Below are positions 1-9,800 of a stretch of DNA of 64,000 nt, one piece after another. A program made the translations under genes and the position numbers. Where the stretch lies: NCBI GenBank assembly GCA_964036045.1, contig OZ038384.1, forward strand, positions 66,153,916-66,217,915, written 5' to 3'. The notes beneath the pieces are model-generated. The model saw nothing but the letters and a program-made list of their open reading frames with translations. It did no database searches and was not told where the DNA came from. The DNA is from Eutreptiella sp. 'Long Island Sound 2002'. Its lineage: Eukaryota > Euglenozoa > Euglenophyceae > Eutreptiales > Eutreptiaceae. Numbering within the stretch: position 1 is the stretch's first letter; every line of letters starts with the position of its first letter.

Positions 1-1260
1 TACGTGGTATTGTACAAAGTTGCCAATCTTCGCAACACTGTTCCAAACGGCACGCAAAAAGGTTAGAAAGGCGCTACGAGGAACCCTGGCTCCCACTGCT
101 GCCCGTGCCTGATCCCGCGGTGGGTTTTGGGGATGGTGCAATCGGGGGTGCAGGTAGCCTTCACCATGGTCTCCGTGGGGTACCTGGAGGCCACATGTCA
201 TGGGTTGTCATTGTCTTCCCATAGTCGGGGAGGAAATTTTCAAGGGTGGGCCCCCCGCTCGCTTGCTGCGACAGCAACGGTCGCATTGTCGCACCCAGCG
301 CGGACAGCTGGCCCCTGGCGGCCTATGCCTGCTGCGGCTAGGCCTAGGCAGCACCAAACAGGGTGGGGGGGGGGGGGGCAATGGAGGAGGTTTTTGGTGG
401 GCTAGACGGTGCAAATCCCCGACTTCAACTTCCCCGCCCCGTGCTGCGACATGACCCCCAGGAGGGAGTCAACCGTTTTGGGGGCGGGGATAAGGCGGAC
501 GGCCCTCAACTCGGGGAGGGCCAGCTGCAGCTGATGCCACAGGTCCATGGTCCACCCCTTCTTGCGGAAAGCACCGTCACGCGCGTGTTCCCTCATGTCA
601 ATGTGGATGAGGGTGGGGGAGGTCTCCAAAACCTTTGCCCACTCCACCCCCTGCCCCCCCCCCCCACCCACAAGCCCCCCGTGTTTGTGGGCTCGTTCAG
701 CGTGTGCGGGCGGCGGGGGAGGGCCAGGAAGTGGGCGTGGGTGTCAGCGGCTAGGTCCGGGAGGCTGCCATGTTGCGAGAGAGCCATTGCAAGAGAAATC
801 AGAGCTGCACAGGGGAACAAAAGCATGGAAAGGAGCGGAACTTGAAAAACCTTGGACATATTCACATCATCTTCGCGCGAATGCAAATTACATGCGAATG
901 CGAACGAGACATGCGAACGAGACATGCGAATTTTTTTGCGAATCCAAGCGAGGTTAGCTACCACTCGCGCTACATTTTGCGTGCCTTTAATTTTCTTTAA
1001 TTTTTGGTGAAGTAAGCATGGCAAACGTGCCAACGGGCACGGAACAACGGGCAAAATGGGCCAAAAGTCAGTGACGTGCGCAAGTTCATTCAAAAGTGCG
1101 GAGCTCCGGGTGGGACTATGTCTAGCATGAACCCCCCCGTGCTAGATCACGAAGCCAACCTGGAGAACCACAGGCCTACGACAAGTACGTGCAGGACCAG
1201 GGCTTGCCGGGCTTGTCGGAGGCCACAAGGCGCATCCCAAGAGCGGACCCACCATATCGC
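1..1260. other. No gene recognised; GC-rich flank
   Basis: Nothing here resembles a known gene. The first ~760 bases are GC-rich with homopolymer runs (G near 362-378, C near 654-665). From about 870 the DNA turns AT-richer with short repeats of 'gcgaatgc' and 'gagacatgcgaa'. The open frames of 60-166 codons overlap on both strands with proline/arginine-rich composition, as expected by chance in GC-rich DNA. Confidence 0.5.
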
Positions 1261-1264
1261 CACA

Positions 1265-1490
1265 GTCATTGGTATACCCCAATGTGAGGATTCTAACTCG
1301 TCAATCCTCGTTGTACTCGAATGTACGTTCTCTTACACCACAGTCCAAGTTGTACTCGAATGTTCGGAGTCTTATGCCAAAGTCCGAGTTATACTCCAAT
1401 GTGCTTTACCCCCGGTCGTCGGTATACTCGAATGTGAGAACCCTCATGACACATTTGTCTCTTTACTCAAACGTGCGGACACTCACGCCA
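1265..1490 (+). repeat. Diverged 39-bp minisatellite, open as 13-codon repeats
   Basis: About six units recur with the core 'tactcgaatgt'. Read from 1269, the units translate to variants of a 13-residue peptide of the form LYSNVRSLTPQSK, with substitutions such as K/E and S/T. The unit length is a multiple of three, so the frame stays open by construction. There is no ATG at the head of the frame and no recognisable domain. It is either a decayed tandem repeat or an exon of an unrecognised repeat protein; the former is more likely. Confidence 0.55.
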
Positions 1491-1669
1491 GCCTTAGGTG
1501 CTCCCAAAGACTCAGAACCAACCCTCGGGAGACCGCGGACTCAGATACCCACAGGACACCACCCCCCAAGGAATGCCGGTTGAGGAACCGCTGCCCACGG
1601 GCGGCACTAGGACGGGCGGAAGGGTGCGGAGACAGCTCATTATGTGACAAAAGTCACGGGGAGTAGGGG

Positions 1670-2262
1670 AGCGAGCATACCTAAAATGCAACGGACCCTC
1701 GCGTCGCAGTGCTCTTTGTCACCGCGGTTCGTGGAGGCCACGGTGCCGTCCAGTCCTGTAGGACGTCGTTGGAGTGTGCACCCAAGAGGAACGTGGGGGA
1801 GGGGCATCGTGGTCAAAACAGGTTACTCTATCACATCGGCCTTGTAGTATATTTGAAACGCCCTGGACCCTCGCGGCGGGGGCCCTTGGTTCGAATCCCG
1901 GCGTGTAGGCCACACCGCCGTCAAGGCATTGATATTTTTGGCAGCCAGTTTTCATCAGCAAGTAGTCCTCAAGTCAATGGTACATCACGGGAGCAAGCAT
2001 ACTTGGAAACACACTAGACCCTCGCGTCACAGTCGCATTGGGACTCCAACCGTAGAGCACGCCGGCCACGGTGTTGTGGAGCCCTTGAGATCGGCTTTAT
2101 ACCGAAGCATTTCTGAGATACGGCCACGGTTATCTTTCATACCAAACTAGTGGTTCTACAATCAGTTATCCTGCCACATCCGCACACTTGAAACGCACTT
2201 GACCCTCAAGGCGAGGACCCTAGGTTCGAAACCCGGAGTGTAGGCCACGTCGCCACTGGAGA
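1670..2262 (+). repeat. Four diverged ~165-bp tandem copies, tRNA-like in part
   Basis: Related blocks centre near 1680, 1850, 2005 and 2180. Each holds 'aaacgc/aaacac...gaccctcgcg' or a close variant. The second and fourth contain a good RNA polymerase III B-box ('ggttcgaatcc' near 1889 and 'ggttcgaaacc' near 2222), followed in both by 'gtgtaggccac'. This suggests a tRNA-derived short element that was tandemly amplified. A cloverleaf could not be completed by eye, so no functional tRNA is called. Confidence 0.45.
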
Positions 2263-2612
2263 GTTGTAGTTCTTTGGAAGTGTAACCTAACTGGCAGCCA
2301 CAAGATAGGCAGATAGGTGCAGAGACAACCCCGCAGGTTAGGCATGGACTCACGCATGCTACACCTAAACGTCACGTCGGTCACTCCATCGCCGAGCGCT
2401 TGAGTATGCTCGTGGGGGCCCTTGCCTAGTGACCGGGACATGCACATGCGGGAAGCAGGGTGTGCTAGGGGTGCACACCCTGTACATACTCTTGCTGTCG
2501 TGTAGAGAGGGAGGAATGGCCGCGCGGAGCGGAATCCAAACATTGCTGCAGTGCGGACAATGCTGTAGACAGCTGTTGTATGTTGCTATGCTTTGTTGAA
2601 ATGATTGGGCGT

Positions 2613-2647
<35 letters not shown>

Positions 2648-3195
2648 ACATGGACACACAACAGTACCGCAACACAATTCTCCACACACACTTCTCGGTT
2701 GGTTGTGGCACCTCTGTACGCCGTCCTACACCTCGTAGCACTCGTGTAGTCTCCGCGTCCACTCCACTTGGCGCCGTAGCCCGCTTGGGTTTGATGCCTG
2801 TTTACCGATGTGCCCCCCCCCCCCCCCCCAAAGAGAAAGGAAAAATGGTTAGGGCCCGAAAGGTGGAACGCTAGGTGCTAAACACCTCATAATCAAACAT
2901 CCACACCGCAGCAAACGCCAAGCGCAAGTTCACTTGCTTGTGTTTATCTTGTGTGTGGCCATGGGAGGTGCCCACGAGCGTCCCTACTGGTGGCAATCAC
3001 AGTCATCAAACTCACAGGACGCAAATTCAATCTTGTTTGCACCGCTCTTGCGAAGCGTCGTCTCTTTAATGGCATCAACTAGTGACAACACACCACACCA
3101 CATAGCACAATAAACATGGTACCCTCATACACACATTGCAATAACATCACACCTCCCCCCCCTCCCTTCTTTGTCACACATGGATCCTTGACCAA
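2263..3195. other. No gene; (CA)n and poly-C tracts
   Basis: This stretch holds a (CA)n microsatellite at about 2612-2649 and a C run at about 2812-2830. No coding frame with recognisable similarity was found on either strand. Confidence 0.5.
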
Positions 3196-3316
3196 CTCAA
3201 TCGGGCTAAGCGCAAGTCTCACAATAGGATTGTGAGATCGATTCATGGGTCGGGTATGTTTGGGGGCATGTGGTGGCAACCGTGTGTCAAAGGCATCCTT
3301 CTTGGAAAACTGCCAA
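3196..3316 (+). mobile_element. tRNA-derived SINE, 5' half, interrupted at 3316
   Basis: It aligns by eye with the uninterrupted SINE at 19788-20155, sharing 'gggctaagcg', 'gtctcaca', the 'catg..tgg' block, 'cgtgtgtcaaaggcatcc' and 'ctgccaa'. Similarity stops at 3316, where the YR retroelement begins, and resumes at 18082. The tRNA-like part (A-box region 'ctcaatcgggctaagcg') is more diverged than in the intact copy and its B-box has decayed. Together with the right half this marks the insertion site of the large element. Confidence 0.75.
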
Positions 3317-3431
3317 TCTTAGCTCAGCCGTGCCTGAGCTCTGGTTTAGCTTGTCGGGTGGTGTGTGTGTGTGCGTGCGTGTGTGCCGTGAGCCTTTGTA
3401 CTTGTAGAGCATTTTGGCTTGTTGCCAGCAG
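3317..3431 (+). repeat. A1, left terminal split direct repeat
   Basis: This 115-bp block begins 'tcttagctcagccgtgcc' and ends 'cttgttgccagcag'. It is matched by A2 at 17810-17924 with only a few substitutions. It contains a GT-rich core. Confidence 0.85.
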
Positions 3432-3493
3432 GCCATAGGTGGTCACACGTAGAGCTTGCTCCGTGACACTTTGGAACGACCCGGTCTGTGGAT

Positions 3494-4543
3494 ATGTCTG
3501 TTGACGACTTTGCCGTTTTCTCAAAGGGAACAATTTGTTCCCAGTTCATTGGTAGCGTTCCCATGCTGGAGATAGCCAGAGCTGCTTCGCAGGTGGAGAT
3601 GAAGCTGTCAGTGCTGCTCGAACGCAGGTAAGAGTGGGAGGCTAATTTTGTCGCCAAGTACGGTATCAAATTGGGGGAAGTGGGGATTGTGAAGATGATC
3701 GCCTCGTTCTGCGTCATGGCCTAGTGCGACCTGGACGTGGCATCGCTGGGCTTTGTGAAGATGGCACCACCGCCCCAACAACCGCAGGCGATGTCGCCCG
3801 AACTTTTGGAGCTGAAGCAGTTGGTTGAGGGGCAAGCCGTCGTGATGGAAGGGCTGCGCAAGCAGCTGGAGGCGGTCAGTGCCAAGGCCGAGGCGGAGTC
3901 CAAGAGGAAGATGGCGAAGGTCCCGCCACTGTGTAAAGCGGAGGTCGTGAAGGTGAGGGAGTTGGATTCTAAACCCCAGTGGGTCTTCGCAAGCCTCCTC
4001 GCGCTGTCCACTTTACTGTGGCGCAGGGAGGTACCCCAACACGAGTACGTCTCCAAGTACAAGGACAAGGAGAAGTTCACGGACGCCACCCTGGACTAGC
4101 TGGCGCCGGTGGTGGACGCGGACTCCGCGGACACGGAAGTATGGCAGCTGGAGTCCATGGATGATGATGAAATCACGCGCCTTCGGGGTTTTGTCCAAGC
4201 GGTCTGGACGTTCACGGTGACTAGCCTGTCGGCGTACAGGGGCAAGAAGGGCTTGGACCCTAGGCCAATCAATGAGGGGTCGGACACGGCCGAGGATGCA
4301 TTCGACGTGCCTGTGCTGTCCGCAGGTTGTACGGGGGCGGCGGATGAGGAGGTGGTGGGACGACGGCTGCAAGCCATGAAGGGTAAGTTCCGCGTTAAGG
4401 GGGGCCGCCGACTGTACACCGCCAAGCCGGGAGCCGAGCCGACGGACGTTACCAATGCTCCGGTGACAGCGTGTAGGGCATGCAAGAACGCCGGGAGGGG
4501 AGTGAAACGACATTGGTTTCACGAGTGCCCCGGCTTTGACTGA
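3494..4543 (+). CDS. gag-like protein of the YR element, frame with three in-frame TAR codons
   Basis: A single frame runs from ATG 3494 to TGA 4541-4543 with no frameshift but contains TAA (3629), TAG (3722) and TAG (4097). Read through, it gives about 349 residues. A region after ~3775 (PELLELKQLVEG...) is likely to form a coiled coil. A zinc-knuckle-like C-terminus reads C-x2-C-x9-H-x2-H-x-C (around 4470-4530), which fits a nucleic-acid-binding Gag. The position, first in the element just after A1, also fits gag. The TGA overlaps an ATG (TGATG, 4541-4545). The TARs are either sense codons or nonsense mutations in a decayed copy. The gag assignment rests on position and zinc-knuckle pattern, not on strong sequence similarity. 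Confidence 0.6.
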
Positions 4544-5401
4544 TGGGGGAGCTGCCCCATCCGGCCCATCCCTCCAGAGCCCCGGGGGGCCTTGGTGGTC
4601 CTCGGACCGTCGGACTTCCGGGATGGCGAGGACGTGGTCTGGCGCCTGGTGTGGGCAGCGTTGAGAAGGATATGGAAGGAGGATGAAATCACCTCCGTGG
4701 ACGCGCTGCACGCATCCTCCTAGGCAAAAAGCACAACGGGTACGTATTGTACCCATTTCCGCAAAATGGCCCCATGGGTGGGCTACACGCCCACATCCGA
4801 ACTCGAACAAGCCGCGTGCCGTAGGGCTGGTTCCGTGGGCGCCCATTTGGCACAGCGCCAGACCCGGCGACTGACGAACGCGGGCAGCCATCCCATGTCC
4901 TCCAGCGCTCGGAATGCTGATACTGCGATCTTGAGGGAGCTCCCCGAGTACCCCAGTCCCCACAACTGGAAAACGTAGTTCGCGCTGGCTTGCACGGAGC
5001 GACCGCAGTGGACCGTCTATGGGATGGCGGTCCTGGCGTTCACCTGCCTACTGCGGGTGGGTGAGGCCGCGCCCCTCCGTTGGGGGGGCTCCCGGTGTCG
5101 GGGCTTGGCATTCCGCACGGTCAAGGTGGCACCACGCATCGTACGCAGGCGGCTAGGGAAGTATGCCCAAGCATGGCTGGGCTGGCTGGATGCCAAGGGG
5201 GCCACGTCCGCTGTCGTTGGAGCGCAGTTCTGTCCGCAGGGCCCAGCGTACATGCAGTCGGTCATGGCTGCCGCGTTCGGGGGCAGCGACAACCCCCACG
5301 CCAGGTGCCACGCATGGAGGCGGGGGGGCTCCGCGGCCGTGCGATGGATGGGGCTACCCATCAAGTCACATGTACCACCGGTGCCCAGCACAGAACATTG
5401 A
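4544..5401 (+). pseudogene. Tyrosine recombinase of the YR element, C-terminal Tyr box missing
   Basis: This continues in the gag frame, directly after its TGA. In-frame TAGs occur at 4721 and 4976, and the frame ends at TGA 5399. The recognisable part is 5024-5360. FTCLLRVGEAAPLRW matches the box I Arg region of tyrosine recombinases, and CHAWRRGG (near 5308-5332) matches the H-x-x-R box. The enzyme would join the cDNA circle to a target without making a duplication. The downstream catalytic Tyr segment is not visible; the frame ends about 14 residues after the second box, close to the direct repeat that starts near 5487. The copy is therefore probably truncated by the tandem-repeat insertion. 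The family call rests on the two boxes and the element's structure. The stretch 4544-5020 has no recognised domain. Confidence 0.65.
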
Positions 5402-5486
5402 AAGAGAGACCAATATTGTCCGGTTACTGGTGGCAATTTTAGGAAATCTGTACCGACGTGCATGCGATATCCTTCGGTCCGTCGCT

Positions 5487-5625
5487 TGGAAGTTTTCGAA
5501 AACCCTTGGAAAGATGCTCGGAAGTTTTGGCAGCCAGATCGGCCCCCCAAAACGCAACCGATATCGGTAGGAATGTTCCATGGGCTTCCCACCCGACCGT
5601 GCCGGGGGAGCTCGGAAGAAATTTT
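5487..5625 (+). repeat. Direct repeat flanking the internal tandem arrays, left copy
   Basis: About 140 bp, nearly identical to 13496-13637 from 'ggaaagatgctcggaag' through 'gccgggggagctcggaag'. The first ~20 bases are more diverged. The two copies bracket the satellite and minisatellites. No inverted termini or TG...CA ends were seen, so it is not a clear LTR. Confidence 0.8.
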
Positions 5626-5664
5626 TTAGCCTGAACGTAGTGGAACTTTGGTTGCATGCTTGGT

Positions 5665-5925
5665 GCCTACCTTGCCTGCAAGATGCCATGGAGAACAGTA
5701 CGTTGAAGCTAATGTTTGTCTACCCTTTGTTTGCTTTGCCTACAAAATTGCATGGAGAACACTGTGCTCAAGCTTATGACTGCTTCCCCTTTGAGCTCCT
5801 TTATGAATTTGCACTTTTGGTTTTGACATGTGCAATTGCAGTTTGATCCTTGGTGATTGCTTTGCCTACAAACTTGCATGGAGAACACTGTACTCAAGCT
5901 TATGACTGTTTGCCCTTTGTGTCTT
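5665..5925 (+). repeat. Short diverged tandem repeats around 'catggagaacactgt'
   Basis: Three units share 'gcctacaaa.ttgcatggag' and 'ctcaagcttatgactg', near 5680, 5740 and 5866. They lie inside the YR element between the direct repeat and the satellite. No coding potential was found. The remainder up to 6420 has no recognised feature. Confidence 0.5.
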
Positions 5926-6427
5926 GTGAAGCTTTGTGCCTGCTTTTGTGATTTTCTTTTTGCGTGTGTGTCGCTTTTTCACCTTGGCCCCTTTGAGTAG
6001 ACTCACTATTGTATTCCCTTCTTGTGCCCAGAACATTTTTGTCACCTGCAATAGACATGTCTGGTAGTCAGCCAATGACAAGTGCACACTTTGTGGATCT
6101 CAACTCATGTCACTCAACCCTCTAATCACCTGTGTGCACTTGAAGGACACGCATGCGTGTCAGTACATCCCCTGGGATTCCAATGTGCCCAGGCACATCC
6201 GAGTGGCATAGGTCAGAGGTGAATTCATTCGCTATATCAGGATCTCCAGCCACCCACATCTGTACCAGGTATGTTGTAGCAGGCTGGTCTCAGCGTTGTG
6301 CTGGCTTAACTACCCGTGGGACTTGTCCCATTGTCACCACACCCTTGAGGTGTAGAAGTGGGTTGTGGTCTCGACCCTAGCGTCTGAAACCAAACCAGTG
6401 CTTGCAACCCCTTCAATGATGGTACGT

Positions 6428-6815
6428 GCCCCCCCCCCCCCCAACCCCACCCCACCCCACCCCACCCCATCTCTTTGACTCAAACCGATCGGGGGGCTCA
6501 TATGTGACTGAAGACAAGTGGGAACAGAATCCTGATGTCTGGCCCAAGCAACCTCACCTCAGCTAATCGGGTCAGTTTTGCTGGTGGGGTGGGTGGGTGG
6601 GGGTTCATCGGGTTGGGCCGGAACTGTGGAGAGGGGGGGTAGTGGGTTTCGAGCACGGCACAGCACAGCACGGCACAACACAGCACATCACAGCACATCA
6701 CAGCACACCACAGCACAGCACAACATACAGCATAGCACAGCATATTACAGCACAACACAGCACAACACAGCCCCTACGGCCGCCCAAGAGAGCCTCCCTC
6801 CCTCCCTCCCTCCCT
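6428..6815. repeat. Low-complexity tracts: poly-C, CCCCA, CACAG and CCCT repeats
   Basis: C run and (ccccA)n at about 6429-6468, then a 'cagcacaacacagcacatca' type minisatellite at about 6656-6770, then (ccct)n at about 6793-6815. The last of these leads directly into the 149-bp satellite. Confidence 0.8.
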
Positions 6816-9800
6816 AGGGGCTCTATGTAAAGCCCCAATCACCAGCTTTCACCACAACTTTGTTTTGTGGAATTTTACCACACCATCACATAATTAGAAG
6901 GCTCCAAAGTGAGCTCGACTTTCCGCCCCCCTACAGGGGCCCACTGTTTCAGATTTTTACAACTAGGGGCTCTATGTAAAGCCCCAATCACCAGCTTTCA
7001 CCACAACTTTGTTTTGTGGAATTTTACCACACCATCACAGAATTAGAAGGCTCCAAAGTGAGCTCGACTATCCGCCCCCCTACAGGGGCCCACTGTTTCA
7101 GATTTTCACAACTAGGGGCTCTATGTAAAGCCCCAACCACCAGCTTTCACCACAACTTTGTTTTGTGGAATTTTACCACACCATCACATGATTAGAAGGC
7201 TCCAAAGTGAGCTCGACTATCCGCCCCCCTACAGGGGCCCACTGTTTCAGATTTTCACAACTAGGGGCTCTATGTAAAGCCCCAACCACCAGCTTTCACC
7301 ACAACTTTGTTTTGTGGAATTTTACCACACCATCACATAATTAGAAGGCTCCAAAGTGAGCTCGACTATCCGCCCCCCTTCAGGGGCCCACTGTTTCAGA
7401 TTTTTACAACTAGGGGCTCTATGTAAAGCCCCAACCACCAGCTTTCACCACAACTTTGTTTTGTGGAATTTTACCACACCCTCACAGAGTTAGAAGGCTC
7501 CAAAGTGAGCTCGACTATCCGCCCCCCTACAGGGGCCCACTGTTTCAGATTTTCACAACTAGGGGCTCTATGTAAAGCCCCAACCACCAGCTTTCACCAC
7601 AACTTTGTTTTGTGGAATTTTACCACACCATCACATGATTAGAAGGCTCCAAAGTGAGCTCGACTATCCGCCCCCCTACAGAGGGCCCACTGTTTCAGTT
7701 TTTTACAACTAGGGGCTCTATGTAAAGCCCCAATCACCAGCTTTCACCACAACTTTGTTTTGTGGAATTTTACCACACCATCACATGATTAGAAGGCTCC
7801 AAAGTGAGCTCGACTATCCGCCCCCCCATAGGGGCCCACTGTTTCAGATTTTCACAACTAGGGGCTCTATGTAAAGCCCCAACCACCAGCTTTCACCACA
7901 ACTTTGTTTTGTGGAATTTTACCACAGCATCACAGAATTAGAAGGCTCCAAAGTGAGCTCGACTATCCGCCCCCCTACAGGGGCCCACTGTTTCAGATTT
8001 TCACAACTAGGGGCTCTATGTAAAGCCCCAACCACCAGCTTTCACCACAACTTTGTTTTGTGGAATTTTACCACACCCTCACAGAGTTAGAAGGCTCCAA
8101 AGTGAGCTCGACTATCCGCCCCCCTACAGGGGCCCACTGTTTCAGATTTTTACAACTAGGGGCTCTATGTAAAGCCCCAACCACCAGCTTTCACCACAAC
8201 TTTGTTTTGTGGAATTTTACCACACCATCACATGATTAGAAGGCTCCAAAGTGAGCTCGACTATCCGCCCCCCTACAGGCGCCCACTGTTTCAGATTTTT
8301 ACAACTAGGGGCTCTATGTAAAGCCCCAATCACCAGCTTTCACCACAACTTTGTTTTGTGGAATTTTACCACACCATCACAGAATTAGAAGGCTCCAAAG
8401 TGAGCTCGACTATCCGCCCCCCCATAGGGGCCCACTGTTTCAGATTTTCACAACTAGGGGCTCTATGTAAAGCCCCAACCACCAGCTTTCACCACAACTT
8501 TGTTTTGTGGAATTTTACCACACCCTCACATAATTAGAAGGCTCCAAAGTGAGCTCGACTATCCGCCCCCCTACAGGGGCCCACTGTTTCAGATTTTTAC
8601 AACTAGGGGCTCTATGTAAAGCCCCAACCACCAGCTTTCACCACAACTTTGTTTTGTGGAATTTTACCACACCATCACACATTTAGAAGGCTCCAAAGTG
8701 AGCTCGACTATCCGCCCCCCTACAGGGGCCCACTGTTTCAGATTTTTACAACTAGGGGCTCTATGTAAAGCCCCAATCACCAGCTTTCACCACAACTTTG
8801 TTTTGTGGAATTTTACCACACCATCACAGAATTAGAAGGCTCCAAAGTGAGCTCGACTATCCGCCCCCCTACAGGGGCCCACTGTTTCAGATTTTCACAA
8901 CTAGGGGCTCTATGTAAAGCCCCAACCACCAGCTTTCACCACAACTTTGTTTTGTGGAATTTTACCACACCATCACATGATTAGAAGGCTCCAAAGTGAG
9001 CTCGACTATCCGCCCCCCTACAGGGGCCCACTGTTTCAGATTTTCACAACTAGGGGCTCTATGTAAAGCCCCAACCACCAGCTTTCACCACAACTTTGTT
9101 TTGTGGAATTTTACCACACCATCACATGATTAGAAGGCTCCAAAGTGAGCTCGACTATCCGCCCCCCTACAGGGGCCCACTGTTTCAGATTTTCACAACT
9201 AGGGGCTCTATGTAAAGCCCCAACCACCAGCTTTCACCACAACTTTGTTTTGTGGAATTTTACCACACCCTCACATAATTAGAAGGCTCCAAAGTGAGCT
9301 CGACTATCCGCCCCCCTACAGGGGCCCACTGTTTCAGATTTTTACAACTAGGGGCTCTATGTAAAGCCCCAACCACCAGCTTTCACCACAACTTTGTTTT
9401 GTGGAATTTTACCACACCCTCACAGAGTTAGAAGGCTCCAAAGTGAGCTCGACTATCCGCCCCCCTACAGGGGCCCACTGTTTCAGTTTTTTACAACTAG
9501 GGGCTCTATGTAAAGCCCCAATCACCAGCTTTCACCACAACTTTGTTTTGTGGAATTTTACCACACCATCACATAATTAGAAGGCTCCAAAGTGAGCTCG
9601 ACTATCCGCCCCCCTACAGGGGCCCACTGTTTCAGATTTTCACAACTAGGGGCTCTATGTAAAGCCCCAACCACCAGCTTTCACCCCAACTTTGTTTTGT
9701 GGAATTTTACCACACCCTCACAGAGTTAGAAGGCTCCAAAGCGAGCTCGACTATCCGCCCCCCTACAGGGGCCCACTGTTTCAGATTTTTACAACTAGGG

